64,000 bases of DNA from Hemileia vastatrix (GCA_030280995.1 JASXTE010000017.1:24209998-24273997), one strand, 5' to 3'; positions 12,608 to 22,563 are shown, counted from the first letter of the stretch. Translations and numbers: made by a program. The notes: a model not told the origin generated them from the sequence alone.

Positions 12608-13593
12608 TCAGGGGGAATCATCCCCATAGAGGAAGGTTGTTAACAAATCCCCCTGTATGTAATGAGTAAGCAGAAACCTCAGAATAATACATGACAAGGA
12701 CAGATGAGCAGAAGTATTGAATTGGATCTTATGGGATTTGGCTATTTTAATGACTATTATCCATGATTTTTTGTGGGACTGGAAAAAGATTAAGAGGTGT
12801 TCAGGGGTGTCCTTGTTGTTTCCACTGTATTTGGGGCACCAGGGTGAATTTGTGGCTTTAAGCCAGAACAAATAATTTTTGAGGGGGAGGTGGCCGGAGC
12901 AAACTTGTAAGAAAGCAGTTTCTTGGGCCATTGAGAGATTGGTGAGGTTATTAAACATTTTGAGAGGTTTGAAACATCCTTGTAGTTTTCTTAGTGAGTT
13001 TTTATTGGGGGGGAGAGTAGAAGGGAGCACAAATGGGTTTTCAAGGAGGTTTCAAAGGAGGTAGCAGAGGGAGGAGGAGGGGAGAAGTTTAGTAATGATT
13101 TGGATCTGGAAAAGAATTGGTGGTTTCCATTTTCCAAACTATCTTCTATCTCATTTCCTGAAATTCCTGTGTGTCCAGGACACCATTGGAGGAGCAATTT
13201 TAGTTTGGGATTGTGGTGGAGGAGATGTGAGATGGCTTTGATAATAGAAAGGAGAAATGTGGTTTTTGACATGCTCAGGAAGGTAGATGAAAGGGCTTTT
13301 ATAACAGCTTGGTTGTCCACTAAAATAGTGAGATGTTTTGCATGGTAATGTAGGGGGTTGGAAAGAAAAAGATACAGGCCCAGAAGGATTCCTATCAGTT
13401 TGGCTTCAAAAACTGAATAGAGAGAGGAGTCCCCTAAGGAGTAAAAAAAGGGAATGGTGAGCTGGGTCAAAAACGGAAGCATGAGTACCAGATGAGGATT
13501 TGGATCCATCTGTGTAGATAAAATGGGAGGAAAAGAGGGGGGAAAAAATAGATGAAGAGACTTCTCTGAGTGCCATTTCTTTTTCAGGGGCAA
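12608..13593 (-). pseudogene. LINE RNase H domain and C-terminal region (frameshifted)
   Basis: The frame 13593-12991 shows RNase H features: FEAKLIGILLGL with the conserved Glu, ILVDNQAVIKAL with Asp, and WCPGHTGISGNEIED with His and Asp. This would degrade RNA in the RNA-DNA hybrid. A second frame, 13030-12608, continues the protein with GHLPLKNYLFWL and SPWCPKYSGNNKDTPEHLL, a degenerate form of the cysteine/histidine motif usual at the end of such LINE proteins. The two frames overlap but are shifted, so at least one indel lies near 13000-13030. Confidence 0.8.
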
Positions 13594-14131
13594 TTGAGGT
13601 TTTGAATAATGGAGAGGACCACAGAGGGAGGAGTAGCCTGATCTTTGTGTCTAGATTCCCTAGTATGGAGGATTCTCTGAGGTTGTGTAGTTGATTTTTA
13701 TGGATCTTTGATGAGGTGAGGTAACCAATTTCCTGGCCATTCTTGCCATGGGGTTTGATTAGGGGAGGGAGAGAAGACGTAGCCAGGCTTTTTGGACCAC
13801 CAGGTCTAATCTTTGGAGGCAGTTAGTGAGGTGGAGTCATGTAAGAGGAGACATACTGGGGTAGTCCTAAAACAACCAAGTGTTTTTCTGATTGCCTTGT
13901 TGTCCACTACTTGGAGAATTTGGGTTGTGCAGGTGTTCTTCCAAGGGTGATGCCAAATAGTAGCAGCGTAATCAGTATGAGCATGTATTAGTGAAGAGAT
14001 GAGAAGCTTGTTTTGTTTTAAGGGGATACCCCATCCTGATAAAGCCAGACGGTGGATGTTGGATGCATCTTGGAGGCCGACTAAAGATAATTTGGTACTG
14101 TTTGCTTAATAGTTCAGGACAGGGTTGATGA

Positions 14132-15004
14132 TCATACCCAGCCATTTGATGTTTGGGAGGGAGGGATTTTACAATTGTTGAAGCTAAGAGAGGGGGAGGA
14201 AGTTAATATGAAGCCTTTTTTAGATAGGAGTAGCCACTTAGTTTTGGCTTTGTCAAACACTGCTGCATGGTTTTCTCCCCATGCTAGAGCGTCCATCCCA
14301 ATAGAGGAGAGTTTCTCCATGATCTGGTCTGGGTTTTTGTTTGCGGCAAGGTAAATTATGTCATCCATGTACCCTAGTGCCAAGAATTCTGGGGAGAAGG
14401 AGTGGAGGGAGAGAAGTGATGAGTTTTATGTGATATAGAGAGGTGGGGAGAGGGTAGAGACTTGCGGAAGTTCTTTGGGGAAAAAAATAGGAGGAGATGC
14501 TTGTGAATATATCATGGATAGAATCAATAATTAGTGTGCTAATATTTATAGGAAGGGGGAGGGAGGATAGAGTAGCATAGAGTCTTGTGATGTCAACTGA
14601 TGGGAAAGCTACCTTCACATCCAGTGAAAGAGCTACCACAACATTACCATTGGTCCATTGTTTTTTGACCCATGTGGTAAAGTGAAGAAGAGCATCTGAG
14701 GTGGAGCAAAGAGGGCAACCTCCATAGTGAGTTTCAGTCAGGAGGTTGGAGGATTCTAGAAGAAAAAAAAGGCAGGTGGTGAGTAGAGAGTCTAAGAGAT
14801 TTCCCATCATTTTTAGGAGAGAAATGGGTTGGTATGCATTGGCCACTGTGTATTCAGGATGGTTTGGTTTAGGAATGATGATGGTTTTGGCACCCTTCCA
14901 AGTTTTGGGATAGTGCCCCAAGCTGAGGCACGCTTGGAATATGGGGAGAAGGAGACAGGAAGAATTTTGCAGGTCAAGTTTGAGTAAGGAGTTAGAAATG
15001 GCAT
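14132..15004 (-). pseudogene. LINE reverse transcriptase domain (frameshifted)
   Basis: Frame 14921-14361 contains YPKTWKGAKTIIIPKPN and AYQPISLLKMMGNLLDSLL (fingers), and LSLDVKVAFPSVD (motif A with catalytic Asp). A frameshift near 14450-14480 moves the reading frame, and 14383-14132 continues with ALGYMDDIIYLAANKN (motif C). Motif B is changed (ELPQVSTLSPPLY in place of a GxPQGSxLSP-type sequence). Upstream, DAISNSLLKL is readable in the frame before 14921. Inactive by frameshift. Confidence 0.85.
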
Positions 15005-15233
15005 CTGGTCCTGGGGTGCATTTGGTTTTGGAGTTGTTTAAGGAAATGATTACCTCTTTTTGGGTGAATGGGGTGTATGAGGAGGGGGGAGGGTGTCAAG
15101 AAAACAGGGAATTGAAGCAACAGATGTTCCTTCAAAAAGGAGATGTGATTTCTTTAGATTATCCAAAAATGGGGAGCCATCTTGAGAAACTAAAGTGGGA
15201 TTAGTATGCTGAGAGGAACAGGTAGATGCATAC

Positions 15234-16007
15234 TGTCACCGGACAACCTACGCACAAGGTCGAGGATGTTCCTGAAAGTGAGATGAGGGATTTAGAAACT
15301 TCTTCGAAGCACAGAGGAATGATTCGAGGAAATTATTCGAAGGTCACTCGAAGTAATAGCTATAGGTTCGAGGTTTGTTCGAGAAGAATTATAAACTAGT
15401 TCCAAGGTAATAATAATTCTTAAAATCTCACAAAGGGTTGGAAACTCAATAGTCAAAGATTTAGGATTTAGAAATGAATATTGAGAAGGTAAAAGAAAGA
15501 TACAATAACAATGTTTTAACTTTTAAGGTTTTCCACTATTAATGTAAATACGATATTATAATTTAATTCTAAGGAATATCGAACCAAATACCCAACTCCT
15601 TTTATATCCTTTGTTCCTCCTCGCATTGACCTCCCTTCCATCGCAGTATTCCCATTCCATTGACCATTACTAACATACACTTAGACCCTCTTCACTAAAT
15701 ATCCGTTCATGCTCAATATACCCCTTTTTAATTAATTAACAAAACTTTAATGAAAAAAACTACTACTGTACTATTTCGTTGATCCTAGCGCTGTGCGTCG
15801 CTTATGAAAAATGACTAAGGTACCCTATTGGGAGATTGACTAATTTAGATTTAGAGTTTAGGCTAGCGCAGTTAAATAGTAAGTACACAAAGGAAAAATC
15901 GCAGTTGCTATGGAGAATTGCTTTCTGCGCTTCGAGTATAGATGTAGGACTCGATATTATTGATTTATTGAGTTAATTTAGCCTCAAGTGTCACGTGGCG
16001 CGTGACA
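15234..16007 (-). mobile_element. chromovirus 3' LTR (774 bp)
   Basis: It starts TGTCACCGGAC and ends GCGCGTGACA on the plus strand. It pairs with 35622-36395, which is also 774 bp, and differs from it at roughly 13 positions. The element codes on the minus strand, so this is its 3' LTR. The 5 bp outside (CATAC) do not match those outside the other LTR (CCAGC). The LTR has about ten TCGA tetranucleotides, many as TTCGA, more than expected for its composition. Confidence 0.9.
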
Positions 16008-16017
16008 GATTCCCGGG

Positions 16018-16023
16018 TATAAG
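16018..16023 (+). promoter_or_regulatory. TATA-like box of the antisense gene
   Basis: GGGTATAAG lies 11 bp outside the LTR and 93 bp before the ATG at 16116, a usual spacing for a fungal promoter plus short 5' UTR. Its function is inferred. Confidence 0.4.
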
Positions 16024-16115
16024 AACGCGAACTCCGTTGAGCTTGAACCATCTTCCCACACTAATTTCACTTGTCTAATACTTTTCTCCCGCATCTCTCA
16101 ATTATTTATTTTATA

Positions 16116-17067
16116 ATGAACTGCCCTACCCCCACACCCACGCCTCCACACCCTAAAGCGGATGGGGGAATAATCACACGACAGTTTTCACGGACTTGCA
16201 CAGCTTGTGAAAGCATGGAATATTTCTGTGTCGAAAGTACGGCGACTCGAGGCCCTCGCCAGAAATGCGAGTTTTGCCGTTGGCGGCGAGTGGCGTGCGA
16301 TGCGTTGACAAAGAACGCGGAAATCGAAAATCGATTCACAAAAACAAAATTTTGGGTAGTTCCAAAGACTAAAGAGGTGGTCGAAGACATTTGGGATGTC
16401 TCGATCGAAGATGAACAATCGGTGGGGGAAAATGATAAGGAGATGAACAACGAGATCTCAACCTGGGTAACCCAGGCCATGAGTTCGAAGCGAGGTGTCT
16501 AGGAAGAGGTCGATGAATTGGTGGAGGAGGATGAAGATGAAGTCCCTGTTCCAGGGCGGGCACCCAAGAAACGTCGGGTGGTCATTGAGGACGATGAGGA
16601 AGAGAGGGAGGTAGAACTTGGAGTGGTGCCCAGGTTATTTCTGGAGCCTGATCCCATCTTCGAGGTAAGTTTTAATTGTTTTATTTCAACGATGAAGTTA
16701 CTGATGAGTCGCGTTTTAGACATCGAATAACCTGGAAGAGCCGATTGCGGAACCTGCGCCGGTTATACCAACTGAGGCAAACCCTCCGGCCACGGAAGTG
16801 GTTGAAGAGCCCGAAGACACCCTGGACCAGGTGTGGTCGAAGAAACCTCGTCAAGGTCGACGAGTAAGGTTCGCGGAAGAACTATGTGGGGAGCTCGACG
16901 CTATTATTGACGCTGCTTCCTTCGACGTGGCGGAGGAGCTCTTGGAGATTGGAGAGGTGGTTCCGGTAGGAGAGGAGGAGGTATTTGATAAATGCAGGAA
17001 GGAGATAAGGGTAGTTTTGGAGAAAATGAAAATATTGGTTCGAGAAAAATTAAAAGAAAAAATTTGA
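16116..17067 (+). CDS. antisense Zn2Cys6-type gene of the chromovirus, two exons, one in-frame stop
   Basis: It lies between the pol end (18030) and the 3' LTR, opposite to pol. The first ATG is 16116. Cysteines 28, 31, 38, 51, 54 and 61 give C-x2-C-x6-C-x12-C-x2-C-x6-C, the spacing of fungal Gal4-type binuclear zinc clusters that bind DNA. A basic stretch KKRR near residue 151 could be a nuclear signal, followed by an acidic run. A 55-nt intron (16665-16719, GTAAGT...TTTTAG) is in phase 0 and joins exon 1 to a helical, charged C-terminus (ending at 17067). TAG at 16500-16502 (codon 129) is the only stop in the joined frame of about 297 codons and is probably a nonsense change. Splicing it out would need a 36-nt intron, which is unlikely. 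No proline-type linker after the cluster was checked, so DNA binding is inferred. The inner gypsy element has a gene of the same plan at 27973-28984. Confidence 0.7.
16665..16719 (+). other. 55-nt GT-AG intron in the antisense gene
   Basis: The donor is GAG|GTAAGT, the acceptor GTTTTAG|ACA, with a CTGAT branch-like sequence about 20 nt before the acceptor. Removal keeps phase 0 and joins the two open frames. Because the intron is on the strand opposite to the genomic RNA of the retroelement, it would not be spliced out of that RNA and could persist through retrotransposition. Confidence 0.7.
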
Positions 17068-18029
17068 AATAAAAAGAGAGATGTAAAGAAGTAGAAAAGT
17101 AGAATTGTATTTTAGTTTTATTTTATTTTTATTTTATTTTATTATGATTATTTTTTTATTGTAGGTGAATGTTGTTAATTTTATAAGATTTGAGAGAGAG
17201 AGAAAAAAAAAGAAAAAAGAAGTTTTAAATAAAAAATTTTAGAATTTGAAAGAAGAATTTTAAAGAAAGAAAAAAGGTTGTTTTAATTGAAGGAAGTTTT
17301 AGTGTTTTTTAAAAGGAAAATTTTTATGTAAGAAAAGAGAGAGAAAAAGAAACGGTTTTGTGATTGAGATGAGTTTGTTAAATTGAGGATTTAATGATTT
17401 TTTTTTTTTTTTTTTTTTTTTTTAAGAAATTTTAGTTTGAAAAAAGAGGAGAAAGAAAAAAAAAAAAAAAACAAAGTGTAGAATTTAAGAGAGTTTGAAA
17501 AGAAGATTTATTTGTTTTGAAGAATTATTATAGGGAGATTCAGGGGTTGAAGTTAAGTTCGAGGAAATGGTCGTGCCATACAGGATTTGATGATTCAAAG
17601 GAAAGAAATTCTTTAAAAGAGAGAATAAATTTTTTGAAAGAGAAATTTTTGAAGAGAATTTTAAATTTAAGAAAAGAATGTATTTAAAGAATTGAAGAAG
17701 AAAAGAAAGAAAATATTTAGAGAGATTTATGAGTTTTTTTATTTTTATTTTATTATTTATGTTTATCCTATTTTATTTTATTTTATTTTATTTTATTTAA
17801 TTTAATTTAATTTTATTTAATTTTAATTTTGATTTTATTTTATTTTTTTATTTTATTGTATTTAATTTTATTTTTGATTTTATTTTTAGTTGGTTTTGGA
17901 GGAAATTTATAGAAGGAGAAGAAAGAAAAAAGAAGAGAGAAAAAAGAAAACAAGGCTAAGAAATTTAAGAGGTGTTTTAGATTTTAAAGAAAGAAAGAAA
18001 AAGAAAAGAAAATTTTAAATAAAGAAATT
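17068..18029. repeat. low-complexity tract (A/G-rich, poly-T, TTTTA repeats)
   Basis: Between the antisense gene and the pol end the sequence is purine-rich (GAGAGAGAAAAA), with a T run at about 17400-17422 and TTTTA repeats around 17100-17150 and 17740-17890. No frame is seen. It separates the convergent 3' ends of the antisense gene and pol. Confidence 0.8.
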
Positions 18030-18666
18030 TTAAGGTTTTGGTTTTAAAGGATATTTTGAATGAAAAGATTTTAGGAGTTCAGGAGCGTTAGAAACATTGA
18101 TGGCTGGTTCCCAGGATGTTTTGTCTGAGTCATTGAGGAAGCCTTCCCATTCCACGAGGTATTGAAGTTTCCCCTTGCGTATTCTTGAATCAAGGATACG
18201 ACTTACTTCCCACTCTAGATGATCTTCTACTTCGACCGGTTCCGGAGGGGGTTGGTTCTTGCCCGGGTATATTTCTCGAGCCAGTTCCAGGAGAGATACA
18301 TGGAAAACAGGGTGAATCGCCTGCCATTTAGGAGGTAACTTGAGTCGAAATGCAGTTTTAGAGACTTCAGAGTCGATTTCGAATGGTCCCAAGCGCTTTT
18401 CAGCCAGTTTCTTTGATGGTCTTGTTGTTCGAATGTTTTGTGCATCGAGCCATACTTTGTCGCCTGGTTTAAAGGAAGGAGCAGATTGTCGATGTTTGTT
18501 GGCCTGTTCCTTGTATCTTCGAACCGCTGATTCCAAATTTGTTTTAAGTTCTTCTTGGAGTCGTGATATAGTTCGAAGATAATGTTCTGCAGGATGATTA
18601 GTTCCTACATGAATTGAGTTGAATCGAGGATGTCGTCCATAAATGGTTTCGAAGGGAGATTGTCGT
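18030..18666 (-). pseudogene. chromovirus integrase C-terminus with chromodomain (continues from 31351)
   Basis: Minus-strand frame continuing the integrase broken at 31351. SPFETIYGRHPRF follows directly on the upstream part once the inner element and one TCGT copy are removed. Next come GDKVWLDAQNIRTTRPSKKL and LGPFEI (GPY/F module), then HPVFHVSLL. The end is a chromodomain, EVSRILDSRIRKGKLQYLVEWEGF...TSWEPAINV, carrying the aromatic residues expected for binding methylated histone tails. This module steers integration to heterochromatin in other chromoviruses. The stop is at 18030. Confidence 0.92.
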
Positions 18667-19777
18667 TGTGGTAGCCTAAAGTTTAGTACGGCACCTGAGT
18701 ATGTAAATGGAGTTATTACGGCATGCAAGATTGGCGTTATTATTTTTATTTTTTTTATATAAAAGGGTTTTATTTAATTTATTGGAGTTTAAAATATGAA
18801 GAAATTGGTCACGAGCGAATGCCTAAACAAATACAATTTATTTTACGGAGAAAACTTATTTTTACGGTCTGAAAATTTATAAGTATCAAGTCGAGTCACT
18901 CAAGAACCTTGGGAAATTTTCCCAGAATTTTTACTATTTTTCTTATATTTTTAAATGAATTTTAAAGTTTTATAGAAATATTTACGTTTTCAAAAATTAC
19001 TTAACTTTGATGAATTTTCACGGGGTAATTAGAGCTGCGCAGACTACGAAAATTAGTTTGGTAGGTAAAGGGGAAGTAGCTCTATTATGTGTAACTTTTC
19101 TAGATTTTTTATTATGGTTTTAAGGTTCTAAATTGAGTCCGGAAGTCCGGACGGACTCCGTACGGACTCCGTACGGGCTCCGGATTGACTCTGGAAGAGC
19201 TCTGGAGGGGAAAACTTAGGCACGTGACTAGGAATACTTAAGCGCTTCTCAAACTCGAAATTGAGAGGGGGGAACACATCATTCAGCTTAATCATTGACC
19301 ACCACGGTCTCATTTTTTTATTACTCAACAAATTAAAATAAATTGTAATACCCTTATAACATTATTATTTTTTACACAACATTTTAGAAATACAACTCAA
19401 CAATTAAAATAACACTTCATACAGGGTATCTTTAGAAAGGTCTTCATCGCTGGGACTTGATTATTGCTGTCTCATAAAAATTAAAAATATTATAAAAACA
19501 TAAAAGTCAATCTTTTCAGATCTTTCACTGGTACACCTTAATTGTTGTTATCAGTATTTCTTTATCAACAGCCACGATCATTAAATCTCAATAAGCGTTA
19601 AATATTTTAGAGTTTCATTATTTTCATCAATCAGATCCAAGTAGATTGGTTAGCTTAGTGATTTAGAATTCCCATTTTGTTATTTTTGTTGGAAGGACGG
19701 GGTTTTCAGCTAAATCCACATATCTCCTCCGGATTCTGCTTACAGCAAGGCGACTGTAAGAGTTTACCTTACCCATA
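18667..19777 (+). mobile_element. inner gypsy element, 5' LTR (1,111 bp)
   Basis: It starts TGTGGTAGCC and ends TTACCCATA. It pairs with 30225-31346, which carries an extra 11 bp in a GGACTCCGT-type repeat zone near 30720. A 4-bp target duplication TCGT lies at 18663-18666 and 31347-31350. Removing the element plus one TCGT restores the chromovirus integrase frame. The LTR holds tandem GGACTCCGTAC repeats (19140-19180). Confidence 0.95.
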
Positions 19778-19779
19778 GT

Positions 19780-19796
19780 TGGCGCCCAACATGGGG
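19780..19796 (+). promoter_or_regulatory. primer-binding site of the inner gypsy element
   Basis: TGGCGCCCAACATGGGG directly follows the 5' LTR, the position and TGG start expected for a tRNA primer-binding site. GTTGGCGCCCAAC around it is self-complementary. The tRNA was not identified. Confidence 0.75.
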
Positions 19797-19847
19797 TTCG
19801 ATTTCTCTAGCTTTCTTTAAAGACTTATTTGGATCAAGAACGTTATT

Positions 19848-19910
19848 AGCCTGCAAGAGGCTTATTTTCTGGAACTCTAATTGGATTTTTGTTATTGGCC
19901 TGCAAGAGGC
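19848..19910 (+). repeat. two leader hairpins with GCAAG loops
   Basis: AGCCTGCAAGAGGCT (19848-19862) and GCCTGCAAGAGGC (19898-19910) form stems of 5 and 4 bp around GCAAG, 49 bp apart, each preceded by GTTATT. They lie between the primer site and the gag start, where packaging or dimerisation signals are usual. Their GCAAGAGG core resembles the repeated hairpin motif in pol. Confidence 0.65.
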
Positions 19911-19953
19911 TTGTTATTTTATCGATTGTTAACGCTTTTCATTACTTATTGGG

Positions 19954-22563
19954 ATGTCTTCTTCTGCTGTTGCTTCTGGATCTTCTAACCCTCTTACTCC
20001 CTCAGTTAGAATTGTTTCTTGGGATGGCCCAAAGTTTGATGGGGAGGAGGTTAAATGGTTCATTAGCAGGTATGAAGCTGCTGCTGCTGTTGATGGTGCT
20101 TCCCATGTGGATATGGTGAAGCAAGTTAGATTTTTTATTGCCGATAGGGAGGTGGAAAAAGAGGTTATTGCTATGCAGGCATTTAAGGACAAGGATTGGG
20201 TTAAGCTTTCTAAAGCTATGGTTGATAGATGGGGTGTTAGGTTTACTATGATGGACCTCAATAAAATTGTTGGAGACTGGCAAGAAAAAGGTGGTGTTTC
20301 TTCTATGGCTGACTTCAAAAAGCTCTGTGTTCAGTTTGATGAAGTGGTGGAATATCTCATACTGGTGGACGAGTTAGTGCATGAGAACCAAGCAAAAGAT
20401 TTGTTTTGGTCAGCATGCAGCAGGGATATTTGTATGGACGTCTTGAAGGATCTTTCAAGAAAAGATTTGATGAAGGAACTGCCTAATGGTGAGCAGAAAC
20501 TGCCGGCTCTGGAGGTTATCAAAGAGAACATTCAGGCCCATCTCAAGTTATTGGCGTTGGACAAATATCAAGAGTCTTGCACTCAATATGTTAGCAAGGT
20601 TAGCAAAGTTTTGGCCGAAAATAACGATATTATGGTCAAAGCCCAGGAGGCCAAGAAGGCTCAAATGGGATTACCAGCTGCTAAAGTTGAGGGCAATGTA
20701 GATAATAAGATGGTCGATCATTTGGCCGATTTAACTAAACAATTAAAAATATTTGTTCAAGAAACCCAGAAGGCCAATAAGGCCCCAATCGCTTCTTCGT
20801 CGACGACGACTTCTTATCAGTCTAGAGGTTATGAACGTCGAAATTATAATGGCAATAACAACGGTAACCGCTTCCCAGGCAATGGGAGAAATGGTGGGAA
20901 TGGTGGTAATGGATATAGAGGTGGCTACGATGAGCCAAAGGTGTGCTCCTATTGTAATAGGAGGGGTCATAGAGCAACAGTTTGTTTTGGTCTTGATAAG
21001 GATATGGATGCTGGGCGAGTTTTATTTGATGGTAAAGTTTATAAATTTCCCGATGGTTCGTTCATCAAGCCCAGTGATGGACAGTCTCCTTCTGATTTGG
21101 TCAGAAGAAGTTTAACGGCTGAAAGGAGAGCCAGATTTGAAGAGGTGACGGATGAAGATGTTAATGCCAAGAGTGGCAAAAATGGTAATGGTAATGGTGG
21201 TAAAGCTGACAAGGGCAAGGAGAAAGAGGTCAGTAAAGCCACATTTTCTACTTCTTTTGGTGGTTTAGAGCTGGCGACGGTTGCCCAGGTGGAGGGTAGC
21301 TGTATGGCTGGCGAATATGATGTTAATGCTGCTAGAAGAGCAGCTGCTACTAAGGCGAAAAGTAGCATTCAGAGCCAATTGAGGGCTAATCCTGGCAAGG
21401 CCAATAACAAAGTGAACCCTTACTCTAAGGACAAGAATTCTAGTGCTCAAACTGCCGCCAACAAATTGAACCCTTACTCTAAGGACGAATTATATAAAAT
21501 GCAGAAGGGGATTGCTGATATGGGGCCCCCTAGTTATGGCAAGTTTGATTTAAATGGTGAGCCTATGCCAGAGGATGATTCGGATTCTGAGGAGGACGTA
21601 CCGTTGGCGTCTCTACCCAGACCAAGTTTTAGCGGTCCCATCCCAATGGAGGGAGTAAGAAGGACTAGCAATGGATCAGGATTAGTGCAAGAAGCTGGTG
21701 ACGGAGTTAGGGTTATAGAAAGTGAATATGTTATAATGGGGGGTGAAGATGGCTTGGTTGGACCTCAAGAGGTACCCAGGGCCAAGGTTGTTAAATCAAA
21801 GGTCCAGTATGAGCGGCCAGTAGTTTCCGGTCAAGCTAACGCAATGGACGCAGTTTTGAATAGGGTGAATCAACTTCAGATTCCCTTATCTTTAGGGGAG
21901 TTATTTACGATTAGTCCGGCGCTTGCTGAAAAGCAAAAGAAGCATTTGACGAGGCGTCAGGTTTCCACTGGAGAGGTGGAATATATTTGTGAAAATGCTG
22001 AAAAGTTTGGGGAAGATGTAGATACACATTTTTCCGCTCCCCTGGGTTACCTGGTGGTAACTCTTAACGGTAAAGAAGTAAAGGCCTTGGTCGATTCAGG
22101 GTCTCAAATTAATTTAATTTCATTGGAGCAAGCGACGAGTATAGGCTTGCCAATTAAAAGTGGAACTGGGGGAAACCTCAGAGGTATTGGAGGGCATGCA
22201 ACAGAGCTGATGGGTACAGCTGAGCATGTCAGGTTAGGCATTGGTGGATCTGTTGGAAAGGTTCACTTTTATGTGGCCAGAGGAGCAGTCAAAACTGTTC
22301 TTGGTGGTCCTTTTTTGATGGATTTTGAGGCCAGGATAGGGTATCAAGCTGGCATGGGGATTAGTTTGGAGATCACTGGTGAAGATATGCGGAGGTTACA
22401 TATGCGGTTAGCGCCTCCTGGAGATGAAGGTTGGGAAACACGGCCAGGGATTACTACTCTGTGCCAGTGTTGTGTTTGCACCAAGAAGCGGCATATAAAA
22501 CGGACGGCTTCTGGTGAATTATGTTTGTTGGAAAGGGATGGATGCCCTCATTTTTTGGGGTAG
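19954..22563 (+). CDS. gag: Gag-protease polyprotein of the inner gypsy element (869 aa)
   Basis: The first ATG in a fair context (GGGATGTCT) gives an unbroken frame. Residues 20-240 form a helical capsid-like region (WDGPKFDGEEVKWFISRYE, then VDRWGVRF). A Gly/Asn-rich segment (residues about 290-325) leads into a zinc knuckle, CSYCNRRGHRATVC (CX2CX4HX4C, residues 331-344), for RNA binding. Later there are Lys/Asn-rich repeats (KxNPYSKD twice, residues about 488-510). An aspartic protease is near residues 690-815, with ALVDSGSQINLIS (catalytic D714-S-G) and VLGGPFLMDF. Protease is therefore fused to Gag here, while in the outer chromovirus it is in pol. The frame ends at TAG 22561-22563, directly after a -1 slippery heptamer. 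Confidence 0.92.
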   Translation: MSSSAVASGSSNPLTPSVRIVSWDGPKFDGEEVKWFISRYEAAAAVDGASHVDMVKQVRFFIADREVEKEVIAMQAFKDKDWVKLSKAMVDRWGVRFTMMDLNKIVGDWQEKGGVSSMADFKKLCVQFDEVVEYLILVDELVHENQAKDLFWSACSRDICMDVLKDLSRKDLMKELPNGEQKLPALEVIKENIQAHLKLLALDKYQESCTQYVSKVSKVLAENNDIMVKAQEAKKAQMGLPAAKVEGNVDNKMVDHLADLTKQLKIFVQETQKANKAPIASSSTTTSYQSRGYERRNYNGNNNGNRFPGNGRNGGNGGNGYRGGYDEPKVCSYCNRRGHRATVCFGLDKDMDAGRVLFDGKVYKFPDGSFIKPSDGQSPSDLVRRSLTAERRARFEEVTDEDVNAKSGKNGNGNGGKADKGKEKEVSKATFSTSFGGLELATVAQVEGSCMAGEYDVNAARRAAATKAKSSIQSQLRANPGKANNKVNPYSKDKNSSAQTAANKLNPYSKDELYKMQKGIADMGPPSYGKFDLNGEPMPEDDSDSEEDVPLASLPRPSFSGPIPMEGVRRTSNGSGLVQEAGDGVRVIESEYVIMGGEDGLVGPQEVPRAKVVKSKVQYERPVVSGQANAMDAVLNRVNQLQIPLSLGELFTISPALAEKQKKHLTRRQVSTGEVEYICENAEKFGEDVDTHFSAPLGYLVVTLNGKEVKALVDSGSQINLISLEQATSIGLPIKSGTGGNLRGIGGHATELMGTAEHVRLGIGGSVGKVHFYVARGAVKTVLGGPFLMDFEARIGYQAGMGISLEITGEDMRRLHMRLAPPGDEGWETRPGITTLCQCCVCTKKRHIKRTASGELCLLERDGCPHFLG
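22551..22557 (+). promoter_or_regulatory. -1 ribosomal frameshift site T TTT TTG
   Basis: In the gag frame the end reads CAT TTT TTG GGG TAG, so T TTT TTG fits the X XXY YYZ rule for tandem -1 slippage, four codons from the stop. A -1 shift enters the pol frame, which reads on without a break (FGVAGADRSNVV). A downstream stimulatory structure was not established. Confidence 0.8.

Larger units (their letters stand above)
12540..15233 (-). mobile_element. 3' part of a non-LTR retrotransposon (LINE with RNase H)
   Basis: Minus-strand fragments follow LINE order: RT (15004 to 14132), RNase H (13593 to 12991) and a C-terminal region (13030 to 12608). The copy is cut at 15233 by the LTR of the chromovirus. 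The rest of a LINE of the same kind, towards its 5' end, lies at 36898-39255. The two overlap by 664 bp (14570-15233 and 36898-37561) with only a few differences. The set of domains (AP-type endonuclease, RT, RNase H, zinc knuckle) fits fungal LINEs of the Tad-like group, though I have not assigned the clade. Confidence 0.85.

Noticed and set aside
14941..15204. Plus-strand frame of 87 codons (repeated at 37269-37532) as a conserved gene
   Set aside because: It is the antisense shadow of the LINE RT region; both copies exist because the LINE segment is duplicated.
16106..16480. Minus-strand frames opposite the Zn-cluster gene (16106-16480, 16499-16723)
   Set aside because: Ser/Pro-rich shadows; the plus-strand frame has the six-cysteine pattern and a fitting intron.
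16467..16502. A 36-nt intron removing the TAG at 16500-16502
   Set aside because: GT...AG borders exist, but 36 nt is shorter than introns usually spliced in fungi; a nonsense change is simpler.
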